Assembly (NCBI GenBank): GCA_964020085.1
Contig: OZ026603.1
Location: forward strand, 33,555,506 to 33,619,505
DNA length: 64,000 nt
Direction of reading: 5' to 3'
Source: Micromussa lordhowensis
Taxonomy: Eukaryota; Cnidaria; Anthozoa; Scleractinia; Lobophylliidae
Shown here piece by piece: positions 10,801 to 23,317 of this stretch (its first letter is position 1; each line of letters begins with the position of its first letter). Below the pieces are notes generated by a model that saw only the letters and a program-made list of their open reading frames with translations, ran no database searches and was not told the DNA's origin. The translations under genes and the position numbers were made by a program.

Positions 10801-13800
10801 GGGATGACACAGAGGACTTGGGAGAGGATTACAATAACTTGCGTAAGTTAAAGAGAATAACTTTGTGTTAAGAAAAATTATTCTCGATTGGTTTTGTATG
10901 TTGGTCATTGGGTTTCTTCTCTTTTTAACAAAGGCGACAACACAGAGGACATAGGAGAGGATTACAATAATTTGCGTAAGTTAAAGAGAATAACTTTGTG
11001 TTAAGAAAAATTCTTCTCGATTGGTTTGTATGTTGGTCATTGGGGTTCTTCTCTTTTTAACAAAGGCGACAACACAGAGGACATGGGAGAGGATTACAAT
11101 ACTTTACGTAAGTTAAAGAGAATATAACTGTGTTAAGTAAAAGTAGCACAGGACTATATGGTTACTAAGACACAGAGGACTTAGGTTTCACAGTTTCTTT
11201 AGAAACTTGCCCCCTTTATACTAATTTAGTTAAGTTAAAGAGAATTTGTATAGGTAATCGTATGAATGTGAGGCAATTAAGGATTTACAGTACAATTCTC
11301 TCAAAATTTATGTTAAGAAAAGAAGCTCGTGACTAGTTTTGTACATTGTTCAGTAGTTGCTAACATTTTTCTTCGTTTTTACAACAAAGGTGATGGCACA
11401 GAGGACTTGGGAGCGAATTTCAATAATTGGCGTAAGCTAAAGAGAATATAACTCTGTGTTAAGAAAAGTAGCTCGTGACTGGTTTTGTACATTGTTCAGT
11501 GGTTGCTAACATTTTTCTTCTTTTTACACCAAAGGTGATGATGATACAGATGACTTAAGAGCAGACCACCTTAATTTAGGTTAGTCAAAGAAAGAAAAGC
11601 CTAAACTATTTTGGCCTACTAAGTAACTAAGTTGTTCATGATTAGTCTTTATATGTTGGTCACTGGTTTTGTTCTCTTTCTTAACAAAGACGATTACACA
11701 GAGGACTTGGAAACGGATTACTATAACTTGGGTAAGTTAGAGAGAATATAACTCTGTGTTAAGGAAAGTTGTTCACGACTGCTTTTGTATTTTGGTGACT
11801 GTTTGTTACTGATGTTCTTCACTTTTTCAACAAAGGCGATGACACAGAGAAAGTTGGCGCAGACTACATTAATTTACGTAAGTTAAAGAAACGTAACTTT
11901 CTGTTTCAGAAACGTTGTACTATGATGGTTAAGGTTGTTGACAGACAATTTGCAGTCATCATTACTAGCTAGATTCTGTCTTTATATCTCATCCAAATCA
12001 AGAGAAAATTTATATGCAGTTATAAAATGCATTTAGTCTTGAAAACGCAATAAACTAGTCAATTGGAAAATATATTCGTATTGGCTTGATAACGGCTGTA
12101 AGTTGTTTTCAACGTTTTCGACGTATTTTACAAAGTTTTACAAAGGGTCTGAGGTCTTGTGGACTCGAGATGAGCGTTGCTTTATCACTTGAAAATTTTC
12201 AAACTAAGTTGAGTTTACAACAGCAGGAGTAGCTGAAAAACTTTCTCTCTCATTATTCTATTTGTGCACGTGACAGCCACGTGTGGTAAGTCATCAGCGG
12301 CAGGAAGCCGCGTGATTGGTGGCACGGACGCTGCTCCCGGTGAATGGCCCTGGCAAGCGAAGCTCAGAACCAAAGACTCAGGATTCACCTGTGGCGGCTC
12401 GCTCATTACACCAACATGGGTAATGACCGCTGCTCACTGCGTCTCAAGCTCTGACGATCCCAGCGTGTACAGCGTGACCATGGGGGATCTCAACAGAGAG
12501 AAACCCGAGGGGACTGAGCAGGAGTTCAGCGTCAAAAGAGTAGTAGTACACCCTAAGTACAATTCGCCGATTGCCATCAATAATGACATCGCTTTGCTTC
12601 AGTTGACACGTTCAGCCAGCAAGAATTCCTTTGTGAACACGGTGTGTTTGCCAGACGAGTCGGAGGTTGTGCCAGTTGGAACCAAATGCTACATTTCAGG
12701 TAAAAATGAACTTGTTATTGTGTCTAGCTGTCAATATGTACTTGAGTTAAAAACTGCGTAGAGCGAGCTTAGAGCTGCGTCATTTTAACGACTAAGAATT
12801 AAAGAACGTTTAACTGGCTAGTATCCCGGTTCGGACCAACAGTCGCCGAAATAGACCGACCGAGGAAGTTTCTATTAATAAAGAAATAGGAGCTAAATAA
12901 TTGAGAAACTGAAATAGCAGTGGAACAAACTCTCTCATTCAGTGGGTTTAAAAAGATTACACGAGCGAAAACATTTACTACTTGTTGCCAAAGATAACTG
13001 CGTCACAGTTTGGTGGTTATCGGTCACATCACAAATATCCCTTTAAATAGACCAATTGTTTAACAAAAAACGAAGTCTCTCGACAAAATTTACTCAGTCT
13101 TTCTTCTTCAGTTCCTCACTGTGGTCCTGTAAAGAACTCGTGGAAATGGTATAAGATTTATCAGGCTCACGTGCATTACAAGGAAGTCTGCCAAACACAT
13201 GACCTTAAACTCAAGAAAGTAAACGCGACATGGAAAAACAAACTTTCGTTCTCTACGTAACGAGTTCCAGTGGAATAGCTGTAATACGAACAGAGTCAAA
13301 TAAAACGGAACTTGTTCTATGTGAATGTTGTTTTTCTTTTTACAGGTTGGGGACAGATGACTCATCCTGACGATGCAGCCATCAAACTGCAACAAGCTCC
13401 CATGCCTGTCGTGTCTAATCGTGTCTGCCAGGCCAAGCACTTGAAATCACCCATCAGCAGCGTTCCAGGGGAGACCGCAGTGACTTCAGCCATGCTGTGT
13501 GCAGGAGATGCTGGCAAAACCAAGATCAGCGGCTGCTTTGGCGACAGTGGAGGACCCTTTGTCTGCCGAAACACTGCTGGCCAGTGGGTACAGCAGGGGA
13601 TCGTGAGCTGGGGTGATACAGTGTGCTCTTCAAAGAGCCACTTCACTGTGTTTGCTCGAGTGAGTGTGTTCCGACAATGGATCGAGGATACAATTAGCGA
13701 GTAAATCGAAGGAAGGTGTTACATGAATCGCTTACGAAGAAACTAGCGATAAATTAAATTAAATGAAACGAAAATCATGACTATACTTTTACTAAAGCTA

Positions 13801-16800
13801 ACAACAATAAAGCGATGACCCTGATGATTTAGTGTTTGTGATTTTGTTCAGTTGTTCCTGTTGTTTTTCATTTGAGTAATACAGACCATTCAAGAGGACC
13901 AGATTGCTACATACATACATACATACTTTATTGAACCTCCCCAAAGGGGCTTTTCAGGAACAATAATAACTTAATCGAATTTAATCAACGAATCACATTT
14001 GACAGCCACACAAAACGGTTTCTCCGCTTCCTATGGAGGACGACATGATAAGATTGAAGCCAAGAAACAAAAAGTCAACAAAAATTACTTTATCGGGCTC
14101 CGGCGGTTTGTTTTTTTGTTTCTTCAAGTTAGGCCATTCCCCCTTTTTGTGTAAAATACTCGTATGAACATGAGTTTGAGCAATACAAACTCATACCCAA
14201 TAAAAACTTGCGTAACAGACTCCATTTTAAAATTGAGTTGAAAGGCGCATTGGACATGACCAATTGCTTTCATAGTAACTCAACACTAAAACTAAAACAC
14301 TGGAAGAAAGATAGAAAAACGAGAAGCGACTTTCATTCTACAGAACTCTGAAACACAACCTACCTAATCCAGAGGTCCGTGAATCTTTGTCTACCCCGGA
14401 ACCCAGTTTGTCTGCCTCAAGCGCCATAGCCAGTTCAAAGGACCTTGATGGGGAACTAAAGGTGACATCAGAAACTTCAAGCTTACAATCCACTTCAGTA
14501 GCGTGACCAGTAATGTCACACGCCGCTCGTACTTGTGCTTTGTCATGCAACAGGTTTAGCGAATTAGAAAGCACGCTTGTATCACGTGTAAGGCTCGTGT
14601 CATGATATCTTGTCACGCACGGTTCATTTAGTATTGAGTTGGTACATGTAGTTCTGGGCGTGGTCACGACGTCAGGATTCTCACTGAATACCGGTTTAGG
14701 TGTGGATTGAGCCAAAGCCTGGAATGGAGTCTTGGTTGTGGGTGAAAGAAAGGTGCTTGGACCTGGCGATGGAAATAGGTTTGGCTTCGGAGATGATGGA
14801 GAGAACACCTCAGACTGGGGGCGCCTATTTACTGATGGTGAAACTCTCGAAGGGTCTTCATTTAACGTTTCTGAGAGACTTGTGACGTCACGTCTAGATT
14901 CATCATGATAAGAATACTCCAATAGGAATTCCTCCGCTACGTAAGAAGTCTCTGTCCTCTGTGCTGTGCCCAGTATAGCATTCGCTTCCTCCAGTGGTTC
15001 TAAGGGCAGGACGTCTGTTTTAGCATCTTCCAGGGGTAGCTCTACAGGGTCCATGGAATGATTGGCGGTAGAGCCTAAGAACAGGACTCGGGCAATACGC
15101 TGAAAAGATAACATGCCCTGATTACCACTAAGGCTTAGAGTGGCTATGTTACGTATAAAAAATTACAGAATAAGTCGGCCTCTTGAGTATAATTCTTCAC
15201 TGTTATTGCAGAGCTCCAGATACCACAGACCGAGTAAGGAGCTAAAAAGACTGTAGTTGTTTACCATTTACTCGGAGAAACCGGTTGGTCGACAGTTGCA
15301 GTAAATGGAACGCGTCAAATCCTGAATAGAAATTTTCACGGGGATGGGCTCGTTCCATTACCACGACTTTTTCCCGGAAGATAGGATCAAAGGCGATCGA
15401 AGCCGAAAGGCCTGGAACTTGTAAAAATTAGTAATGGAACGCACATTTTCCATTCGGAAATTCTGTTTGGGAATTTTGGTCTACCTTTCAAAAAATCCCG
15501 TTTTCCCAAAAAAATTTCCGTTCGGGGAGACAAAATCAATCTTTCCATTTACATGTACATTCCATCCGAAATTTCCGGAATTTTTGGGTAAATGGTAAAC
15601 AACCTGTGACTGCTCTTGGATAGAACATTACTCCACCGCATGGGTTGACTTCATGAATATCATGAATATACATAAGGCCTGTCTTATTCACTGACAGACA
15701 CAAAAACTACTACCTAATAAAATTATTGCTGCAGAGCTTGTCATTTCTACTTTAAAAGTTCCGTATTTACAGTTTGTTATATGGCTAGCTCCGTGCGCGG
15801 CCAAGATGAACCAGATACGGCGCTGTGACTGGCTACCAGAGCCGGCAAAATGGCGCTATCTTGCCCGTTCGGGACTACCCGCCGTGTCCCGCAAAGAGCT
15901 TTCCCCGAGGCTTATAAGCTTATAAGCTGGATATTGGCCTCGCTCTTTCTCTGCGTGTTAATGTCCGTCTCGGTCCATAAACACGCAAAAAAATGTCCAG
16001 CCATCTTGAACTCCGCTTGGCCAATAACCCATGTAGTTTATAATGTAGCTTCAATGTGAGATAATGGAAGACATGAGTAAAAATAAATTAAATCAAAAAG
16101 AGATTATAAGATAACATGCAGCGCACCTTTGTCGGCGGCTGGTCTTCTCCATCTGTCACGTGTTCATTCGTCTCTTTTGCATCTTCTACGTCACTATCGC
16201 CTTCCTCTGTAAAGCACAAACCACAATGAATTCGTAGCAAAAAACGCGGTAGCGTGCCCAAAACCTATTCTGGAGCACAATCTGTTCCCCAGTCTGTACC
16301 TCGTCTGCATTAGTCAGAGTCGAGAAGGTCTGGACACAAACAAAGATATGCATATGGAAACCATACCCAGCGAATGCGGGAGTCTTTGGAGTAAGTAATT
16401 ACATTGTCGGTTAATTTTTTTTCAGAAACGGTAATGACTGGCGGCCAATTCATCAAGCTCATCTTATATTGATACACTCAAACTGGTTCTAAGCCAGGAA
16501 CGCCTTCTGTCAAATTAGAGGGTGAAACCTTTTAACGCAGGCGAGCATTGTCAAAAGAGATTTTAACATATTTGCACTGACTTATGAATAAAAATTAAAA
16601 ACGAGACACAACGCTTCAGGCGACATTAGGAGACGATAATACAGCACCATTTGTTCATTCTCACATTTCACCAGCGACAACTGTATACAGTGAATAGAAA
16701 AGCATCTTAATTTAAGCAATAGAGCACTTTTTCCGTGTTTATATAACCTCATCTAAACACGAGGAGGGTTGGGAGAATTCGAGACAGATGCAAACCCGAG

Positions 16801-19800
16801 ACGCAGTCGAAGGTTTGCATAACTTTCGAGAATTCTCCCAACCCTCCGAGTGTTTAGATGAGGCTATAGAAGCATGGAAAATGTGCTCTATTGCGTTTAT
16901 AAAGTAATTCTAAAAAATTCGCGCGAATCTGAAACGTTACAACTGTGTTTACATACTCTCATCTAAACACACCTATTGACCAACGAGAGCGCGCGTAGTG
17001 GCTCAGTTATTTTATAAATTGCCATATAAATCAAAATTTCCTTAATAACACTTTTGTACGTTATACATTAGACATTTGAGAACAGGTCACAAAAACGCTT
17101 GGAGCCAAAGTAAAGATGGTTACTGAAGGGGTTGCCAAATGTTAATAAGAGTTTACAGTAAGGACACTAAAACTATAACACTTCATTTTTGTTGTTGTTG
17201 TTTTTTTTCGTTTGTTTGTTTTTTTTTGGTCACCATACAATGAGGGCTCTTCATGAAATGTACAGGATTAGTTTTTTTTTTACATTGTAAAGATGCTAAT
17301 CTTTGCCATATAAGGAAGAAGCGTCATTCCATAGTCACTATAAAGCATTCATGGTTCGAGTGACCTTACAGTATTGCTTTAGCCGGGATGATCTCGATGT
17401 AAAATACATACATTACTCAACAAGGCACTCAAGGTAAGCGAAAGAATCTTTCGTATTCCCCAGTGTGATATTATAACTGATTACCAATGAAACTCACAAC
17501 ATTCATTCAATTGATGGCACACTTAACTATGCAATACTTTGCCGTGTCCAAAATTGCTTTAATTTAACAGTACCGCCAAAAAAATTAATGCGTGCCGCTT
17601 TTTGCGGCTTGTTAGTTAAAACTTTTTTATGATGTTTAGTTACTTACATCTACTTAAATCCTGAAGATATTTTGTCTCCAACAAACAATAAACACGACAA
17701 CGTATTTTTTTCTGGATGTGGCGTTGGTAATGAAATAACATTCGTTTGTGAGGATATATTACCTTGTCCCTGTCCAATCTGTCTTTCTCGCGAACTTGAT
17801 CATTTGAGGACCGCGAAAATCTTAACCATTTAATACGAGCGATAGCTCATAACGTCAAACCATGCACAGCTACAACACAGTAAAGAAGCTTTGCTTTCGC
17901 ACACAGTCCGTTGCGTGCGATTATTTTGGAAACGCCGACGACAGTTTCTCGGCTGATGAGTTCCCGATAATTTAATTTAAACGGCTTTTAATCCTCAAGA
18001 AAGGGCTTCACATGTTAAATAATTCAAATAAGCCGGCAAGAAAGGATTAAGCAGGAATGGAGGATTACGATAAAGAAAAACCGTTTAAACGTACTACTGC
18101 AGCAGCTGCAGCAATTTAACAAAACAGAACGGAAGATTTCTGACAACTTATTACCCGATACACACGAATTATAACAGAAATGTACGGGCTCCCCTGGGAT
18201 ATCAATACGATATAGGGGGATCTCACGGGGGTCTCATAGCCGTAGGTATGGTTGTGATAGGTTCCTTAACCTTGACCTCAATCTCTTTTCTACGCGGGGT
18301 TGATTGTATCTCCCCTGACACCTAACGAGTCTCGCGTCCTGCAGTCCCCTTGTCCTAAAGTCCCGATGTAAATGGTCGGGTTTTGAATATTGGAGTTAAT
18401 ATTAATAACAGCGGGTAAAATCTCCCCGCGGCAAAATAAGGGTCAGTCGAAAAGCGACGTCGGCCATCTCTGTCGAGGATCAAAGATAACAATCAATGAA
18501 ATATGCTTTTTGATGTACTCTTACAAAACCGTTTAGCACATCAATAATGTATGGTATACAAGTAAAACGAAGGATGACCGCAAGTTCTTACGGTGTGGCG
18601 GCGACTTTGTACAAATTAACACACGTTAGGTACAGGGACAAACGTAATTTAACATTCCAAGCAAGTGAATAGCGGCAGCAAAGCGTGAGAAAATCTCAAG
18701 TGGAATAAAAAGTCGACATTTCACAATTATTTATGTACAAATGTATAGACTAGAATCGTTAGTTTTTCAGTGATGTATTTATAATTGATGAGTGCACAGC
18801 TTGTGAAGAGCTCCTTGAGGAAAAACACGCATTTATTCTGACAAAAAAAAGATGACATGAAAACCAATTAACACGGCAGGGGTAACAAAAAAGTCACAAA
18901 AAAACTTCGCTGCTTTATAAACAACAAGTAGTTAAAGGTATTTCAGACAAGGCGCACAGTTAAAGAAAGCTAAAGATAACGAGACAGAGTTTGAAACCAC
19001 AGATAAGCAGAGCGGTGAGCAACTGAAAGACACGATGGCGCAAACTACATGAACCAGTTAATTGTCGTCCTCTGTTCGGCTAATGGAAGGCTGTTTTAAC
19101 ACTGAACATTAACACTTGAAAATGATTTTCTCCTACCTCCAGCTGGTTCATTGATCTTCAACGGAGGAGTCGCCATCGATTCCGACCATTCTGAAATATC
19201 ATCATCGCTACCACCTGCTAGCAAGCAAGACAGCGTCCAGGTTCTCTGACCCTGGGAAGGTACAAAATCAAAACAAAAACACTCAACAGTCTACATCTAC
19301 CATCCCATCGCTCGCCCGAGTTTCACGCTAACACAACAAAACCAACGACAAGACCAGTTTAAAAAATTGACATCCTTACTGCTTCCACGACAGGGGTCGA
19401 CGGCGTGGGATTAGTTGAACGACGTCCAAGATTTCATTTTCTGTCACTTGCCACTCTGTGTCAGGTGAGTTCGGCGTGTAAATAAACAGCATACATTCTT
19501 GGTGCAGAATTTAAGTTATCAACAACAACACTCACAAAACTACATGTAAGAACATTAAAACTTAGTTTCTGTTCAGAGTTAAACTCCCTGCTGATATTGA
19601 GCTACTGTACATGAACAACTAAAAAATATATATTACACTTTTATTAATGAAAATCTCGTCCACAACTGAATTTGGCAAAAGGATACAGTTTCTACATTAG
19701 TGTATTCTACATCACGGTACTTGACGCTTAAATAAAACCTAGTCGCCTTTACGCCTGATAAACATTTTTGAAAATGTGAGTCAGTAAGTCAAATTCACAC

Positions 19801-22800
19801 TGAAATCTTCAAATTTGTACTCTGTGAAATTTCGGTCTGATTTCACTTTAGTTCAAAGCTCTAGGAGTGAAATAGAACTTCACAACAAGATTTGAGTACT
19901 CTTCAAATGAATTACTCAAATAAGTACTACAACATTCGAAACAATTGAGTCTGGAACAGAAGCTTTTTTGATATGATAATTTTCTTCAAACGCGATGTTA
20001 GCTGAAAGGTCTCTGATGAGTCCCTTGGCAGAAACAAACGTATGTAAGGCTAGCCATTATAAAATTCTCACACTATGATAATTTTAGCGTTACTATTTTC
20101 ACATCAGCTTTGTAGAGTCTGTGTGTTATATGTACGGAACTCGCGAACACAAACAATGATATTCTTGTTCAATATGGGCTTTAGAAGAAACAATCGAAAT
20201 ACATGTATATGTATAACTGTATGCTGTTAGGACTGAAGGGCTACTTCGATAAACGTTTGCATATCAAATGAAAAAGCCGCCACGATTTTGTTCAATAAAT
20301 GGGAGAAATGTTTGCACTACCTATTACATTAATCCATGAGAACATAAAAAAATAAAATTTGGTACCAGCAGGTCATGTTTTTTTTGATAATCGATGCAAA
20401 AATAATGTGAAGACAACAATGATAACAAACACATTGTAAGCTCAAAGCTCTCAAATAAATTGAATCATCTTGTTTTACACTTCCATTCGTTCATTCTGCA
20501 AATCGCAACATATTTCAGCGCAAAATAAAAGCTTAAATCTCTAGAACTAAGCCATAAAAAAGTAAGTAGAGATCCTTCAATAATGGTTGGATTTGGAAGA
20601 AGCGAGAATCATTAACGAAGGCGAGGATTGACTTCAACAACTAAAACTAAGAATGTTCCATCTGTTTAAGTCTAACGAGCAGACACTTTGGCAAAACCTC
20701 TTGAGAATGGTTTTTTAGCATGTGTCTTTTAGGCAACCATTAAGCAAGTTGTAATAATTAAAACCCAGAACTTGAGATTCTTTTAAAAGGATCAAATCAC
20801 GGGAAATGATTTTGTCCTGACATCTAAACTGACTGCATGATACCCATACTGTTTCTAATTTACAAAATATCCAAAGACACTCCTTTTATTGTCTTACTTA
20901 CACTGTAATTGTTTGCTACTTCAGTTTTAATGATTTTGATATTATTTTCAACACTTGTTGTTTGTTCTTCTTTGCCAAAATACTTATCAATATTCTCACA
21001 GGACCTTGTGAAGGGAGGGATGGGTCATTTTTTTTCAGGGGGGGGCATGGGGTTTGGTGTAAGAGGGTTAGAGTTTAGACTCACTGGCAGTCAAACTGTA
21101 CATTACTTTTCTTTTGGTACAGTGTACAAAATACACTCATTGCTTTTAACTTTCTCTCAAGTGCTGCTCAGAGAATTTTGACAACTCAACATGCATGAGT
21201 ACTCACTCACATTCAGTTTCTGAAGGGGGTCAAGGGTGGGTATGAAACACTCCCAAATGTTGATACAGTAAGTGTTCCAAACACCTTTTGCTGTCTTCCA
21301 TTTATAACATTCTTGAAAGAAAACATAGATTGTTGTTGAAAGATATTTTCTATACTTCACATATATACATGTACACCATGTGATTTGACATACTCAAGTC
21401 TTTTTCCAGCAAGGGTCGTCTTACCAGGGCTATGCTATAAAAGCACCCGGGTGCCACAGGTCACTAACTTTTGCGTTGGATGACTAGAAAACCTACTTTT
21501 CTCATATACATGCAAGCTTACACTGGGCACCCAGGATTTCATGGTTAGGAACCTTTGAGCTCCTTGTAAATTTCTTTAGACCTTGGCCTCGCCTTACCAT
21601 GATTTCTGCTAAAATATCTGGTGTTGTTGTTGTTCTTTTGGACCAGTCACTTCCACTTCTGTATATGGAGGGAGCCACTGGAGTGGAAAGAACCTGAGTA
21701 GAGCTTGGGCTTGCTTTAGATGCCTTACATAAATTGTGTCCATGACAGGTAAGCTGCGACTCTAAGCCTTCGCACAAACAAACAAATCAAATCAAATTTA
21801 CAAATCAAATTTATCATCAATTTAATAGGTGGGGAAAGTGTTGAAACCTGTCGAACTCTGAGGTGGCTGATGACAGTTTCCAGCATTCTTATGTAATTTA
21901 GTATTTCAGGGATACAGCTAAGAAAGAAATTAACTGACTCATTGATAAGCCTAACAAGCATTCCATCCTTTGTAAAATCCACCCCAAGTCATTGTGAGAT
22001 TTCAGTCACCGCTAAGCTACTTAAGTTTTGAGTGAGTGAATTTAGCCAGCCGGAGCTATAAACTATGACTGTACATCCCTGTTATAAATTATTAATAATC
22101 ATTTTTTTTTTACAACAGAATCCACATTGATAACAGACAAACGGCCGTGTCTACATGTATGTATAAAGAAGCTGAAAAATGGAGGCTACCCAAATTTTAA
22201 AATCAATATATTTTCAATTATTATTATTATTGTTTCCAAACGATCTTGATATTAGCAGGCAAATTAGAATTTTAAGGAAAACGACAAAACTTCTGAGTTT
22301 AAAAGACATGTTTTGACAGAAACTTCTGTCATCACAGTAAATTAACTTACAAAGCGTTAAAGTTGAATTTATAAGTAGGAAAAAAATTCATGCTAAATAT
22401 GCTAGTGGGTGGGTGGGGCTACACGAAGACATTACTAAGCTTATTGACATCCTGAAAAAGAATCTTTTCCCTGCTCATTTAATTGAAAGAGTTGTTAACC
22501 GCTACATTACTGGGACCCTAAGTAATCATTGTCCCCGGGGCTCCCTCCCCACTTCACCTATATTTTACTTTAAGCTACCCTACAAAGGCCATTTTTCTGT
22601 TGTCACTCAGAAAAAGATTCGTCACTTTATCAAGCGCTATTGCAATGATTTGGATATCAAACTAGTTTTTTCCTCCTTTAAGATAGGCAACATGTTTGGC
22701 GTGAAGGACCCTATCCCTGACGGGCTTCATTCGCGTGTGGTTTATAAGTTTGCATGTGCGGGCTGTAATGCCTGTTATGTCGGTGAAACGGCCCGGCATT

Positions 22801-23238
22801 TTTCCACACGCGTGTGTGAGCACCTAGTCAGTGATAGGGCCTCTAACGTTTTCAAACATCTACAGAATTCTGAACATTGTCGCGCCTTATGTTCAGCAGA
22901 TTGTTTCCACATCCTAGATCACGCCCCTACAAGTTTCCACCTCAAGATAAAAGAAGCTATTCACATTCAGAGAGAAAAACCTTCTTTGAATCAGCAATTA
23001 CATCATATAAATCTAACGTTATCCTTATAATTTTCACATTGTCATGTTTTCTGTTGTTAATAGCATAATTAGCATGAATTTTTTTCCTACTTATAAATTC
23101 AACTTTAACGCTTTGTAAGTTAATTTTCTGAAGATGACATAGGTTTCTGTCGAAACAGGTCTTTTAAACTCAGAAGTTTTGTCGTTTTCTTAAAAATTAT
23201 TATTATTATTATTATTATTATCATTATTATTGTTGTTG

Positions 23239-23317
<79 letters not shown>

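Noticed and set aside
18180..18430. GC-richer block with GGGGGATCTCACGGGGGTCT
   Set aside because: I could find no open frame, fold or repeat partner in the window, so I make no claim about it.
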